Assembly (NCBI GenBank): GCA_947579665.1
Contig: OX388349.1
Coordinates: 18,074,459 to 18,138,458, forward strand
DNA: 64,000 nt
Origin: Sympetrum striolatum
Lineage: Eukaryota > Arthropoda > Insecta > Odonata > Libellulidae
Direction of reading: 5' to 3'
Part shown: one piece after another, positions 7,862 through 17,762 of the stretch
Position numbering within the stretch: position 1 is the stretch's first letter
How the letters are laid out: the number at the start of each line of letters is the position of its first letter
The notes under the pieces: model-generated
The model's input: the letters and a program-made list of their open reading frames with translations, nothing else
What the model was told of the DNA's origin: nothing
Databases searched by the model: none
Made by a program: the position numbers and the translations under genes

Positions 7862-10582
7862 TTAATGGTGCCTTTTTTTACCCTTGCATTTGTATGGGGA
7901 GAACTTGAACTTGTATGTTACAAGTTTAGGGAGTCTGATGCTACGTTTTTTCCTTCTTCGTCTAATATCGTAGTTCCAGATGTTCGACAGTAGAGGGTTA
8001 TCAATGTTGGGGAGGGTTAAATTAAATTTCTCGATTCTCTTTGCAACAAGGTTGCTGATGGAAGTTAATTGATGAAATTTCTTAATTTCCTTAAGGGGGA
8101 TAAGCCTATTAGTGGAGGTGACGGAACGAATACATCTATTATAAAACCTGTCTATTTTCTGAATGTTATATTTATAGGTATTAAAGGAAAGGATAGAGGT
8201 GTAGGTTAGGTGAGGAACAATGAATGCATTGATGAGTCTGAGTTTAACATTGGAGGAAAGAGGACTGTTTTTAGCGAGAAGTGGATACAATCTAAATTTG
8301 GCAAATTGCGCCTTTTGCAAACTATTATTAGTAGCATCGGTCCAAGATAGGTCTGTATTGATGTCGAACCCAAGGAATTTGGTTGAAGTAGCTGTGGGAA
8401 TTTGAAGGTTATTTAGAAGTACTGGTTCTGGTTCTGGGAGATTAATTTTGAAAGAAAAGGTGAGGTGTATGCTTTTTGCAGGGTTTATTTTAAGATGCCA
8501 TTTAAGAAGCCAGGATGCAAGTTGAATATTGTAGGAGTTGATGCGGCTGATGGCCAGGTTGGGAGATGTTGATTGGGAGGTAATTGTGAGGTCATCAGCA
8601 TAGAGGAAGCGCTGAATGTGGGGGTCAGAAGGAAGATCATTGATGAAGATATTGAAAAGGGTGGGGCTTAGGGTGCTTCCCTGCGGGACTCCAGCAGTGA
8701 TTAGATGTGAAGGGGAGTATGATTGATCGAACCTAACTTTGATGATACGATGAAGTAAGAAATTTTGAATAAGTTTACAAATAGTGAGAGGAAAATCTAG
8801 GCAAAGAAGTTTAAATAAAAGGCCTTGGTGCCAAACGGTATCAAATGCCTTGTTAATGTCATAAAAGACTGCTTGAGTGACCTGATGTTTTTTAATATAT
8901 CCTTGGGTGACATGTTCAACAAATCGGACAACTTGGTGAGTGGTAGAGTGGAATCGGGTGAAGCCCATCTGTTCGGGGATAATTATTTTATGTTGTTCGA
9001 TGTGAGATTCAATATGGGAGAGAATGATTTTTTCGAATACTTTGGATAGAGAAGAAAGCAGAGTAATGGGGCGATAGTTGGTGATGAGGGTAGGATCTTT
9101 GCGTGGCTTTGGGATGAGATGAACAATGCCTAATTTCCAAGAAGAGGGGAAATAAGAAAGTTTAAAGCAGCTGTTGAAGAGATTGGTTAGGAGGGCAACA
9201 AAAGGTTTGATATCAGCAAGGATTTTTAAGATTTTGTTACTGAATTCATCAGGTCCTGGTGCCTTTTTGCCATTAAGTTGGCTGAGAATTTCTTGGACTT
9301 CTTTGTCCGAAGTGGAAATTGTGTTATCAGGTATTGCATTAGAAAGAAAATCGTATGTCAGATTGACAGGGGCATCATGAATGGGGAGAGAAATATTATT
9401 AGACATTAGAGAAGCAAGAAATTCGGCAGAGAAATTAGCCTTTTCAGCGGAGTCAAAATTAAGAAGATCATTGATTAAAATGGGTTGATTTGTAGGGGAG
9501 GATTTACAAAGTTGTTTGGAAATTTTCCATAGGGAGTTATCTTCGAAGGACAATGTATCAACAAATGTATTCCACTTTTGGGAAATATGGCTGCTTATTT
9601 CAGATTTGATTTGAGTTTTGAGATCTTTGAGAATCAATTTATCGATTGGGTTATTGAACGACCGAATCCTACGAAGAAGACGATTTCTTTGAATGAATAA
9701 TGAGTGTATGTGGCTTGGGAGTGGGACATGATGTGGGGGCAATTTAGGTTTGACATATTTGGAATGAAATTTAGCCGAAGCAATGAAGTCGTTGAGGAGT
9801 TCGATTTGTTCGTCAATTTTTGCAGTGGTTGCTGGTTCTAGAATGAGAGGGTAGTGAGGAACCTTGTTAACGATGAATTTAGTAAATTTTCCCCAAGAGA
9901 TGAGCTCGATTGGGGGGGAGTCAGAAGTTGAAAGGGAACCTTGTATATTGCAAATGATAGGAAAGTGGTCAGAAGAAATATCATGATAAACCAAAGGAGA
10001 GGAGATATTAACGAAGTTATTGGAAATGATGAAATCCAGTAAGTCAGAAGACCTTGCATTAGCAAAGGTGGGGGCAAATGGAGAATGAAGCATAAGATTT
10101 GCAGATTGGAGAAATTTGAAAAGGACCCTACCGTTATTGTTTATTGTTTGAGATCCCCAGGTAGGGTGTTTTGAGTTCCAGTCTCCGATGAAAATTGTAG
10201 GGACATTGGAAGATAAAAGAAATTGTAAATCCTTGGCTTTCAGTATATTGTTTTTGACATAAACCGAGAAGATTCTGAGAGGAGAATTATTAAGTTGGAC
10301 TTGAATTCCTAAAATGTCAATGCTGGCCAGTTTAGGAATGGGCAGCGGGATGAATGATATTGACTTTCGGATGAACAGAGCTAGACCATTAGAGCAAGAT
10401 CCTATGTCAAGGCGGAGAGCATGGAAGTCAGGGGAACAGGGGAGTTTATGATGAGGGAGGAGTTTTGTCTCTTGTATACAAGCGAAATGGATATTTGCCT
10501 CGTTGCAAAAATCTAAGAATTCGTGGTAACGAGGTTTAATGCTGTTGGCGTTCCAAGATAATATATTAAGTAAGGAATCCAT
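7862..10582 (-). CDS. ORF2 of A2: endonuclease and reverse transcriptase
   Basis: 906 residues, same domain order and all the same catalytic residues as the A1 copy (Glu38, Asp134, Asn136, Asp205/His206, Asp575, YADD at 661-664). Open and unbroken, with only a few amino-acid differences from A1, consistent with recent copying. It overlaps ORF1 by 17 bases. Confidence 0.93.
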   Translation of the reverse strand: MDSLLNILSWNANSIKPRYHEFLDFCNEANIHFACIQETKLLPHHKLPCSPDFHALRLDIGSCSNGLALFIRKSISFIPLPIPKLASIDILGIQVQLNNSPLRIFSVYVKNNILKAKDLQFLLSSNVPTIFIGDWNSKHPTWGSQTINNNGRVLFKFLQSANLMLHSPFAPTFANARSSDLLDFIISNNFVNISSPLVYHDISSDHFPIICNIQGSLSTSDSPPIELISWGKFTKFIVNKVPHYPLILEPATTAKIDEQIELLNDFIASAKFHSKYVKPKLPPHHVPLPSHIHSLFIQRNRLLRRIRSFNNPIDKLILKDLKTQIKSEISSHISQKWNTFVDTLSFEDNSLWKISKQLCKSSPTNQPILINDLLNFDSAEKANFSAEFLASLMSNNISLPIHDAPVNLTYDFLSNAIPDNTISTSDKEVQEILSQLNGKKAPGPDEFSNKILKILADIKPFVALLTNLFNSCFKLSYFPSSWKLGIVHLIPKPRKDPTLITNYRPITLLSSLSKVFEKIILSHIESHIEQHKIIIPEQMGFTRFHSTTHQVVRFVEHVTQGYIKKHQVTQAVFYDINKAFDTVWHQGLLFKLLCLDFPLTICKLIQNFLLHRIIKVRFDQSYSPSHLITAGVPQGSTLSPTLFNIFINDLPSDPHIQRFLYADDLTITSQSTSPNLAISRINSYNIQLASWLLKWHLKINPAKSIHLTFSFKINLPEPEPVLLNNLQIPTATSTKFLGFDINTDLSWTDATNNSLQKAQFAKFRLYPLLAKNSPLSSNVKLRLINAFIVPHLTYTSILSFNTYKYNIQKIDRFYNRCIRSVTSTNRLIPLKEIKKFHQLTSISNLVAKRIEKFNLTLPNIDNPLLSNIWNYDIRRRRKKRSIRLPKLVTYKFKFSPYKCKGKKRHH

Positions 10583-12116
10583 TGATTATTCGAAAAGCTT
10601 CTGTAAAAAAGGTGATAATTTTATCCTTTAAGGTGGGTGCTGCTAAAATTTTGGTAAATGCAGAGGTAACATCAGAAATCAAGTTTGGAAAGGAGAATGC
10701 GTTAGAAGAACTGGAAGACGATTGAGAAGAAGAATTAGGATTCGAGCGAGTGGGCGTAGGTGTAGGCCTGGCGCGTGGGACATTCCCAGCAGCAGAGGAG
10801 TATGAGATAGTAGGAGTATTGGTAGAGGGAGCAGGGGTCGGAAGAGAAGGAAAGGTAATAGGAGAGGAGAGGTCTGGGTTATTTGGTGATTCGAGATTGC
10901 GGGTATCGTTTGCCTTTGCGATCATTTTGGATCTGAGTTCCTTAAATAAAGGGCAACCCTTAAAAGTTGCAGAATGGGAGCCACTACAATTTGCACAGAC
11001 TGCTGGAATACTGAATGCGGTTTCGCAATCACTCGTCAAGTGGGGGCCGCTACAAAAGCCACATTTCGGAGCTAGATTACAGTAGTTTCGAGAATGCCCA
11101 TATTGGAGACACCTATAACATTGGACGGGTTCAAAATGCTTAGAGAAGGGATGTATTTCAACTTTCAAGTCAACTAATGTTGTTATTGCTTTAAAGGAAT
11201 CTAAATCATTATGGGGAGATAGAACAATCTTGAAAACTGGGATTTGCCTACGTTCGCCTACGGATTTTCCTTCCGCCTTTTCTGCAGCTGTGGGTCGAGA
11301 GGTAAACAGTGGGAAAATGCTAACTACATTAAACCCTTTTTCTTTCAAATCATTTTTCACGTCTTCTAAGTCTACATCAGTGGGAAGATGTTTTATGACA
11401 AAATTAACATTTCGCTCGGATGGAATTTGATAGGTAAAAAACTGAACAGATTTTTCCTTCAGAAATGCAAGGGCATTGCGGTAATCAGTAATAGTTTGGC
11501 ACTTGATGAGAAATGAGTCGGAATTGATTAAATGATAAACAGGAGTAAGATTTAAAACACTTTTGAGCTGCCGCATGACTGCTTGCCAACCTGAAAATAA
11601 CTTCATTTTAATAGAGGGGATAGTTGGGGTATTAGGTTTGGGTGTGGGAACTGATGAGGAGCTTGTACCTGTGGAAAGATTAGACAGAGGGGCAAAGGAA
11701 TTGGATGTAGGTGTGGGTGCGGTAGAAGGAGAAATAGTGGGACGCCGAGCTCTGCGCTTAGACTCTACTGTCTGAAAGGAAGTATCATTAATGGGACGTT
11801 TGGAAGGAGAAGGAGTTGGGTTGCCACCCACGTTACTCACGTTTTTTTGCAGGTCAAGGGATGCGGAGAACTGGTCGAGTAGATGGCGCAGTTGGTCAAC
11901 AGGGAGCTCATCCTTGTGGGCAGAGACCAGATGCAAGGACTTCTCCAATGTGGTGAGGATGCGGTCCAGCGAGCGTGATCTCCGTTGAGTGGGAGCGGCA
12001 GCGGCAGTAGAGGATGATGCAGCTGGTGGTGCAGTGACTGGTGCAGCTGGTGGTGCATCCTCGGAGGTGACGATATCCATGCTCTCCTGGTCAGTGGTGC
12101 AGGTGAGGGACGCCAT
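10566..12116 (-). CDS. ORF1 (gag-like) of A2
   Basis: 516 residues, nearly identical to the A1 protein: Ala/Pro-rich N-terminus, conserved ORF1 domain, three zinc knuckles from about residue 333, Ser-rich tail. Unbroken. Confidence 0.9.
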   Translation of the reverse strand: MASLTCTTDQESMDIVTSEDAPPAAPVTAPPAASSSTAAAAPTQRRSRSLDRILTTLEKSLHLVSAHKDELPVDQLRHLLDQFSASLDLQKNVSNVGGNPTPSPSKRPINDTSFQTVESKRRARRPTISPSTAPTPTSNSFAPLSNLSTGTSSSSVPTPKPNTPTIPSIKMKLFSGWQAVMRQLKSVLNLTPVYHLINSDSFLIKCQTITDYRNALAFLKEKSVQFFTYQIPSERNVNFVIKHLPTDVDLEDVKNDLKEKGFNVVSIFPLFTSRPTAAEKAEGKSVGERRQIPVFKIVLSPHNDLDSFKAITTLVDLKVEIHPFSKHFEPVQCYRCLQYGHSRNYCNLAPKCGFCSGPHLTSDCETAFSIPAVCANCSGSHSATFKGCPLFKELRSKMIAKANDTRNLESPNNPDLSSPITFPSLPTPAPSTNTPTISYSSAAGNVPRARPTPTPTRSNPNSSSQSSSSSSNAFSFPNLISDVTSAFTKILAAPTLKDKIITFFTEAFRIINGFLT

Positions 12117-12480
12117 CCCGCAAGGGGAGGCTCCCTTGAGGCGGAGCGGCCGGAAAAAAGGCCCTTTTCGAGGCCGCGATTTTCACTCGGTGATACTGCC
12201 GCAGGGGTGCGGCTAAACGCGGGTGCGGACACTGATTCTTCCGAAAGTCACCAAAACACGTAATGTTTCACTGAGAAAACCGGAAATATCAAAAAAAAAT
12301 TACACTTCGAAAAAATTTTTGAAAGGTGCAAAAAGCCCTTTTCAGGGCCCGAACACAAAAAACGACGCACACGTCAAGAATGACTGGTGAGGTGGTAACA
12401 CACAAAAAGTAGAGAGACGCACAGTGGTAAGCGGAGTTAGATCCTCAGGCCGAAGCAACGTAACTCAGGAGTCCAGAGGC
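12117..12480 (-). promoter_or_regulatory. 5' UTR of A2, presumed internal promoter
   Basis: Same layout as in A1, with palindromic AAAAGG(C)CCTTTT boxes at about 12153-12168 and 12329-12343. The coding-strand 5' terminus is GCCTCTGGAC followed by TCCTGAG. A promoter role is inferred from the family. Confidence 0.5.
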
Positions 12481-13086
12481 TATCGAAATTTGCTGGCTGG
12501 TAGGTACACTCTCTTGGGGTTTAGTTGCCCGATTTTACTCGTAGAGTCTAGAGGGCAAATGATCTGGCTCTTACATAATAAGTATGCTTTTAACAATTCT
12601 GATGACAAGTTATTAATGTGTTGCTCATGATGAAATGGGTTTACACAGGAAGTATTTAAAAACTAAGACATGGCAAGGCTAATTTTTAAGATTAATCTAA
12701 TTAGATAAGTATTTTACAATAACAATGTAAGTATAAAATTCTTAAATGATGAATAGTCATCAACAGCAATCTATAAGTAATAAAAGTATGAGCGGGAAGG
12801 TTTTTTTTTATTATTTTTTTTATTTTTTTTTTGTTTTATTTTATTTTATATTTTTTTTTATTTATTTTTATTATTATTTTTTTATTTTATGTATTTTTTT
12901 TATTTTTTATTAATAAATGTGATTTTTTTCTTTTGTATTTTTTTTTTATTTTTTTTTTATTTTTTTTTTTGCCTTCCACGCTACTTAAGTCTACGGGTTA
13001 ACAAGAATTGATAAGCTTGGTATAACAGAGCTTGTAACATTAGATACAACTTAAGTACTAGAATAGTAGGAACATATATGTTAATA
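12481..13086 (-). other. 3' UTR of element B with long A/T tract
   Basis: Non-coding. Bases 12799-12970 are almost entirely T with some A on the plus strand, so the transcript would carry a long irregular A-rich tract about 320 bases before its 3' end rather than at the end. The terminal 12-13 bases match the motif at the other junctions. Confidence 0.65.
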
Positions 13087-15783
13087 TTATTTACGGGTGA
13101 ATCTTTGTTGAATATTTAGGATTGTTTTTGGCTGTTTAATCCTTTTAAGCCCTCTTCTGGATATGGGAGAGTAGGACCACATACTCTGAAGGAGCGGGTT
13201 CTGCATATTAGACAGTTTGAGATTAAATTTATCACTTAACTGTTGAACATATATAGGGAGAGTTTTAATTTTATGTGCTTTCCTTATTTCGGATAAACGA
13301 ACAAGATTGTTTGTAGTGGTGGCTAATCTAATGCATTTGTTGTAAAATCTTTCTAATTTTATAATATTGGTTTTTGTGGTATTGAATGATATGGTGCAGG
13401 CGTATGTGAGAATTGGCAAGATAAATGCTTTGATAAGGCGGATTTTGGTAGCATGTGATAGTTTACTTTGTTTGCTTAATAAGGGGTATAGGCGAAATTT
13501 TGCCATTCTGGCTTTTGTCAATGAGTAATTTATGTGGTCTGTCCATGTAAGTTTATTGTTAAACATGACTCCTAGGAATTTTTGTTTATCTGTTGAAGGA
13601 ATGATTTGGTTGTTGAATATTGGTGGGGTAGTAGCTCTTTTGCTGGGTTTCAGGGCAAATTCTATGTGGGAGCATTTCCCTGGATTCATGCTCAGTTTCC
13701 ATTTCTGGAGCCAAGATTGAAGAGACTTAAGATATTGATTAATTAATTTAATGGATTTATTTGGGGAGAGGGTGCAACAAGAGATGGCGAGGTCATCAGC
13801 ATAGAGATATCTTTCTATTTTCTCAGCAGAGGGGGTGTCATTAATGAAGAGATTGAATAAAAAAGGGCTTAAAGTGCTTCCCTGGGGGACTCCTGCTGTG
13901 ATAGGGAGGAGAATGGATTTACAATTGTTAATTTTGGTTTGAATAAATCTGTTAGAGAGAAAATTTAGTATTAAGTTGCAAATATCTGGTGGAAAATCTA
14001 GGAGCATTAATTTATAAACTAGTCCATGTGACCAAACTTTGTCAAATGCTTTATTTATGTCGAAAAAAAGGACTTCTGTTGTGCGTTTTCCTTTTAGAAA
14101 GCCTGTGGTTATGTTTTCTGTTAGTCTTAGGACCTGATGTATGGTGGAGTAGAAGTTTCGGAATCCCATTTTTTCGGGAATTAATATGTTGTTTTTGGTT
14201 ATGTGTTCTTGAATGTGATGAAGCAGTATTATTTCAAATATTTTCGAAAGAGAAGATAAAAGGGTGATAGGACGATAGCTATTTAGGTCATTGGAGTTTT
14301 TGCCTGGTTTCAGTATAAGAGCTACAATTCCAATTTTCCAGTGGTTTGGAAAGTAATTAATAAAGAAGCAGGCATTAAATATATTGGAGATTAAAGAGAG
14401 AAAGTGAGGGAATTTGGCAAGAATTTTAAGGATTTTGTTTGAAAATTGATCATGTCCAGGTGCCTTCTTTACATTTAAGCTATCTATGATTGATTTGATT
14501 TCTTTTGGTGTGGTTTGAATAGGGTTTTGAGGGGGGAGTTGCTTTAGGAGCATAATGTTTGTTTCTACTTGGTCTTCAATGGGTGATAGGGAAGTGTCTT
14601 TAGTCATTATTTTGTGTAAGTGATTAACAAAGAGATGTGCCTTTTGTTCATCATCAAATATGAGTTTTCCATTGGAGTAGATTGGGTTATCAAAGGTTTT
14701 CCTTTTGTTGATATTTTTGGCAAGTGCCCAAAGTGAGTTGTCTTCAAAGTTAACTGTATCAAGGAATTCAGCCCAGTGTTTATTGTTAAAGATTTTAATC
14801 AATCTTTTAATTTCTTTATTGATGATCTTAAGCAGTAGTAAGTCTGTGTGATTTCGGAAGATGTGGAATTGTTTTCTGAGTCTATTTCTGGATTGCATAA
14901 GGCTTTTAATGTTGGTTGGGAGGGAATAGTCTTTAGTTGGTTTGATTTTAGTGAAAGAGGAGTCATTTTTAGCTAGAAGTATTAAGTCATTAATTAACTG
15001 GATTTGAACATCAATTTGTGCTTGGGTGAAGGGAGGATTAATATGATTATAGTTTTCTAATTTGTGTTGGATGTAATTTGTAAATTTCTGCCAGTTGATG
15101 CAGTTCATAATTTGTTGGGGGGCATTGAAGTTGTTAAAAGTGCCTTGAATGGAGAACATGACAGGGAAATGGTCTGATGAGAGTTCAAGATAGACATATG
15201 GTTGTGAAATAGAGTAAAAGTTATTGCTGATTGCAAAGTCGAGGATTGAAGAATTTCTAGAAGTTGAATAGGTGGCAGTGAAGGGAGAGTGTACTTCAAA
15301 CGTACTATTGTCAATGAATTTTTTTAGGGTATTACCGTTTTTATTGTTTTTTGTTGAGCCCCACAAGGGGTGTGCAGAGTTAAAGTCGCCTGTGAGGATT
15401 ACTGGTGATTGAATATTTGCAAAAAAATTTAATTCATCATATTCAAGTCGTCCTATTTTGAAATATATGCTGAAGATCTGAACTTTTACATTATTGAGAA
15501 TGACTTCTATACCTATTACTTCCATAGATTTAAATTTAGGAATGTTTAAGGGCTTAAAGCTAATACTATTATGAATTAAGATTGCAACGCCACCTCCTTG
15601 AGATACTCTATCTAGTCTAATGGTCTTAAAATTAGGGAAATATATCTTGTCATTAGTTTTTAAGTGGGTTTCCTGCAAGCAACATATCTTAACATCACTA
15701 TCATTCAGAAATTGTAAGAGTTCCTTAGTTTTGGGTTTAATGGAGTTGCAGTTCCAGGTCATTATATTATGGTATTCACCCAT
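13087..15783 (-). CDS. ORF2 of B: endonuclease and reverse transcriptase
   Basis: 898 residues. The endonuclease shows WNCNS (10-14), QET with Glu38, GDFNSAHPLWGS and SSDHFPV. The reverse transcriptase shows SYRPITLLSSLSKIFE, FDINKAFDKVWSHGL, AGVPQGSTLSPFLF and YLYADDLAI with YADD at 661-664, the same position as in A. The C-terminal tail is basic and no RNase H was seen. All visible catalytic residues are present. It overlaps ORF1 by 8 bases. Confidence 0.93.
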   Translation of the reverse strand: MGEYHNIMTWNCNSIKPKTKELLQFLNDSDVKICCLQETHLKTNDKIYFPNFKTIRLDRVSQGGGVAILIHNSISFKPLNIPKFKSMEVIGIEVILNNVKVQIFSIYFKIGRLEYDELNFFANIQSPVILTGDFNSAHPLWGSTKNNKNGNTLKKFIDNSTFEVHSPFTATYSTSRNSSILDFAISNNFYSISQPYVYLELSSDHFPVMFSIQGTFNNFNAPQQIMNCINWQKFTNYIQHKLENYNHINPPFTQAQIDVQIQLINDLILLAKNDSSFTKIKPTKDYSLPTNIKSLMQSRNRLRKQFHIFRNHTDLLLLKIINKEIKRLIKIFNNKHWAEFLDTVNFEDNSLWALAKNINKRKTFDNPIYSNGKLIFDDEQKAHLFVNHLHKIMTKDTSLSPIEDQVETNIMLLKQLPPQNPIQTTPKEIKSIIDSLNVKKAPGHDQFSNKILKILAKFPHFLSLISNIFNACFFINYFPNHWKIGIVALILKPGKNSNDLNSYRPITLLSSLSKIFEIILLHHIQEHITKNNILIPEKMGFRNFYSTIHQVLRLTENITTGFLKGKRTTEVLFFDINKAFDKVWSHGLVYKLMLLDFPPDICNLILNFLSNRFIQTKINNCKSILLPITAGVPQGSTLSPFLFNLFINDTPSAEKIERYLYADDLAISCCTLSPNKSIKLINQYLKSLQSWLQKWKLSMNPGKCSHIEFALKPSKRATTPPIFNNQIIPSTDKQKFLGVMFNNKLTWTDHINYSLTKARMAKFRLYPLLSKQSKLSHATKIRLIKAFILPILTYACTISFNTTKTNIIKLERFYNKCIRLATTTNNLVRLSEIRKAHKIKTLPIYVQQLSDKFNLKLSNMQNPLLQSMWSYSPISRRGLKRIKQPKTILNIQQRFTRK

Positions 15784-17275
15784 TGTTGATAATGTTAAGC
15801 ATTTCTGTCATAAACAGTTTTTGTTTTTCTGCTTTTGTAGGGGCAGTCATTATTTTTGTCCATATATTTACAAAGGAGTTTAGCAGTTCTTCATCTTGAG
15901 CATTATTGGTATTTACAGTATTTACATTGTTTACAGTGTTTCTATTTACATTAAAATTTGGTTGTGAAATGATTTGGGATAGGGTGGGTTTTGGTAAGGA
16001 AGGAAATTGGTTAGCTGATTGTAGGTTTATAGCAGCTTCTGTCCTGGTCCTGTTGATCTTGTTTCTAATTTGTTCTTTTAGTTTGATGTAGTATTCACAG
16101 CCGCGGTATGTTGCAGTGTGGTTTTTATGGCAGTGAAAACATTGTGATGGGATGTTTCTGTCTAGGCTGCAGTCCATGGTCTGGTGGTTTTTGCCGCATT
16201 TTGCGCAGTTTGGTTGAAAATTGCAGAAGTTTTTTGTATGTCCAAAGTTCATGCAATTCATGCATTGTATGGGCGCTGCTTGCCTCTGGAAAGGTCGGAT
16301 GTCCACTTTTAAGCCTAGTAGAGCAGGTAAACTTTTGAATCTTTCGATGTCAGTATTTGGTGGTAGCGTAAATTTGTAGACGGGTACTGGTCGTTTTTCG
16401 GTGGATATGATGTTCTCTTCTTGTTGTTGAATCATCGTTGGTCTGGTAGTATAGAGTGGTAGGATGCTTACCACTTCTATTCCTAGGGATTTGAGTTCTT
16501 CTGTCAGGTCTTCGACTGGTGTATTCACTGGGATATTGCGCACAGCAAATTCAAGGTTGCACTTGTTGGGCAGTTGGTACGTGAAGAACTGCACATTATT
16601 TTCTTTGAGGTTCTTAAGACATGCAGTGTAATCAGTAACGCAGGTGCATTTAATAAGGAGAAGGTCCTTTCCTGCCATTTGGCATACTGGAGGGTACGTG
16701 CATATGCCCTTCAGTTTTCTCACAGTGGCTGCCCAATCTGATGAATACTTGATTTTGATAGATGGTATTACAGTTGATCCTTTTGTTGGTGGTGATTGTC
16801 TTGAAGGTTGTCTTGGGGCTGCTGAAGGTTGTCTTGGAGCTGCTGGTGGTGGTGCAGGTGCATTTGAGGGACCAGGGTTATTTTGATTATTTAGAGGGGA
16901 GTAAGAGTTGGAGAGGGGTATTTGGAAATTAGGATTGGGTTGATTCACAACCTTTTTTTTGTGAGTAACAGTTTTAAAACCTTCGTCATCGGTAGCTGAA
17001 CGCTTTTTTTGAGCCAGATCATGTTCAGTATCTTGTGTTTCCATGGGTGCTTGTTGGTTATAAGCTTGCATTATTGTTGTGAAGTTGTGTGATGATAGAG
17101 TGGTTTGGAAGCTATTTAGCAAAGCAGAGAGTTGAATCATCAGGTCTTCCTGGCTGTGTGACTGCACTGGAACCGGTGCCGCCATCGCTGGATGGATTGG
17201 GATGCTGGCTGGTGATGCTGTTGTCATGGTGACATCTTGGTTGGTAGTGGTTAATGTCGCCATATGGTTACACAC
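15776..17275 (-). CDS. ORF1 (gag-like) of B
   Basis: 499 residues from the first ATG; a second in-frame ATG four codons later (MATLTTTNQ) is an equally likely start. A Gln/Thr-rich N-terminus leads to a Pro/Ala linker with a short duplicated AAPRQPS segment. Then comes the ORF1 domain (QFFTYQLPNKCN, FAVRNIPVNT) and three zinc knuckles from about residue 338: CMNCMNFGHTKNFC, CAKCGKNHQTMDC and CFHCHKNHTATYRGC. The C-terminus is Asn-rich. Role as for other Jockey ORF1 proteins. Confidence 0.9.
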   Translation of the reverse strand: MCNHMATLTTTNQDVTMTTASPASIPIHPAMAAPVPVQSHSQEDLMIQLSALLNSFQTTLSSHNFTTIMQAYNQQAPMETQDTEHDLAQKKRSATDDEGFKTVTHKKKVVNQPNPNFQIPLSNSYSPLNNQNNPGPSNAPAPPPAAPRQPSAAPRQPSRQSPPTKGSTVIPSIKIKYSSDWAATVRKLKGICTYPPVCQMAGKDLLLIKCTCVTDYTACLKNLKENNVQFFTYQLPNKCNLEFAVRNIPVNTPVEDLTEELKSLGIEVVSILPLYTTRPTMIQQQEENIISTEKRPVPVYKFTLPPNTDIERFKSLPALLGLKVDIRPFQRQAAPIQCMNCMNFGHTKNFCNFQPNCAKCGKNHQTMDCSLDRNIPSQCFHCHKNHTATYRGCEYYIKLKEQIRNKINRTRTEAAINLQSANQFPSLPKPTLSQIISQPNFNVNRNTVNNVNTVNTNNAQDEELLNSFVNIWTKIMTAPTKAEKQKLFMTEMLNIINNG

Positions 17276-17762
17276 TAGTTATTGATGGTGTGTTAATAAA
17301 GCCCAGAATGGGCTGAAATTGATGGTGCTCCCCAACCAGAGAGTGGTGGGGAGCGAACTCGATCTTAAGAAAGGGCCCTTTTAGAGGCCGAGAAAAGGCC
17401 CTTTTAGGGGCCAAGATTTTCAGAGAGAGAAAGATTTGGGTGGGCGGGAGGAAACCTAACACCCTAGCGTGGGGACCCGGCCGGGTTGCCTCGAGTGCAG
17501 TAGGAGACCTACCGACCAAACCGGCAGGAGAACCCTCCTACGAGGCTTCCACGGTACCGCGGGATTTGTATCGAAATTTGCAAGACAAGACAACAAGATT
17601 CCGACAGGGGATCCCTCCTACGAAGCTTCCACGGTGCCGCGGGCAACGACCGTATAGACAAAAAAGATCAACAGGATAGACAGAACTATCACATAAGAGA
17701 AAGAGAAAGGAAAAGATTTAGCAGAATCTCCTGACCTTAACATAAAATCCGTCTCAGGAGTT
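17276..17762 (-). promoter_or_regulatory. 5' region of B with palindromic boxes and an ~80-bp duplication
   Basis: Two palindromic boxes (AAGGGCCCTTTT at about 17371-17382 and AAAAGGCCCTTTT at 17393-17405) resemble those in A. A segment CCCTCCTACGA(G/A)GCTTCC with following ACGGTRCCGCGGG occurs twice (about 17532-17563 and 17611-17642), 79-80 bases apart. Between the copies, at 17568, lies TATCGAAATTTGC, the same motif that ends B at 12481. This could be a tandem promoter unit or the scar of an extra junction. Confidence 0.5.

Larger units (their letters stand above)
7461..12480 (-). mobile_element. Full-length non-LTR retrotransposon A, copy 2 (A2)
   Basis: 5,020 bases, the same structure as A1. 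Its 3' end (7461) directly touches the 5' end of A1 (7460) and its 5' end (12480) directly touches the 3' end of element B (12481). Both ORFs are intact. Seen differences from A1 include ORF1 residues 12 and 16 (Asn/Ser, Thr/Val), ORF2 Glu/Gln in the segment HIE(E/Q)HK, and Phe/Tyr near the C-terminus, so these are two real copies rather than a copied contig. Confidence 0.92.
12481..17762 (-). mobile_element. Non-LTR retrotransposon B (Jockey clade), apparently full length
   Basis: About 5,282 bases on the minus strand: 3' UTR with an A/T-only stretch, ORF2, ORF1, and a GC-rich 5' region with a short duplication. The 3' end, TATCGAAATTTGC on the plus strand, abuts the 5' end of A2. The 5' end is set at 17762 because the next base begins the 3' end of C', which is defined by its match to C. 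Both ORFs are intact. B is clearly a different family from A by protein sequence, although the ORF2 motif spacing is the same. Confidence 0.82.
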
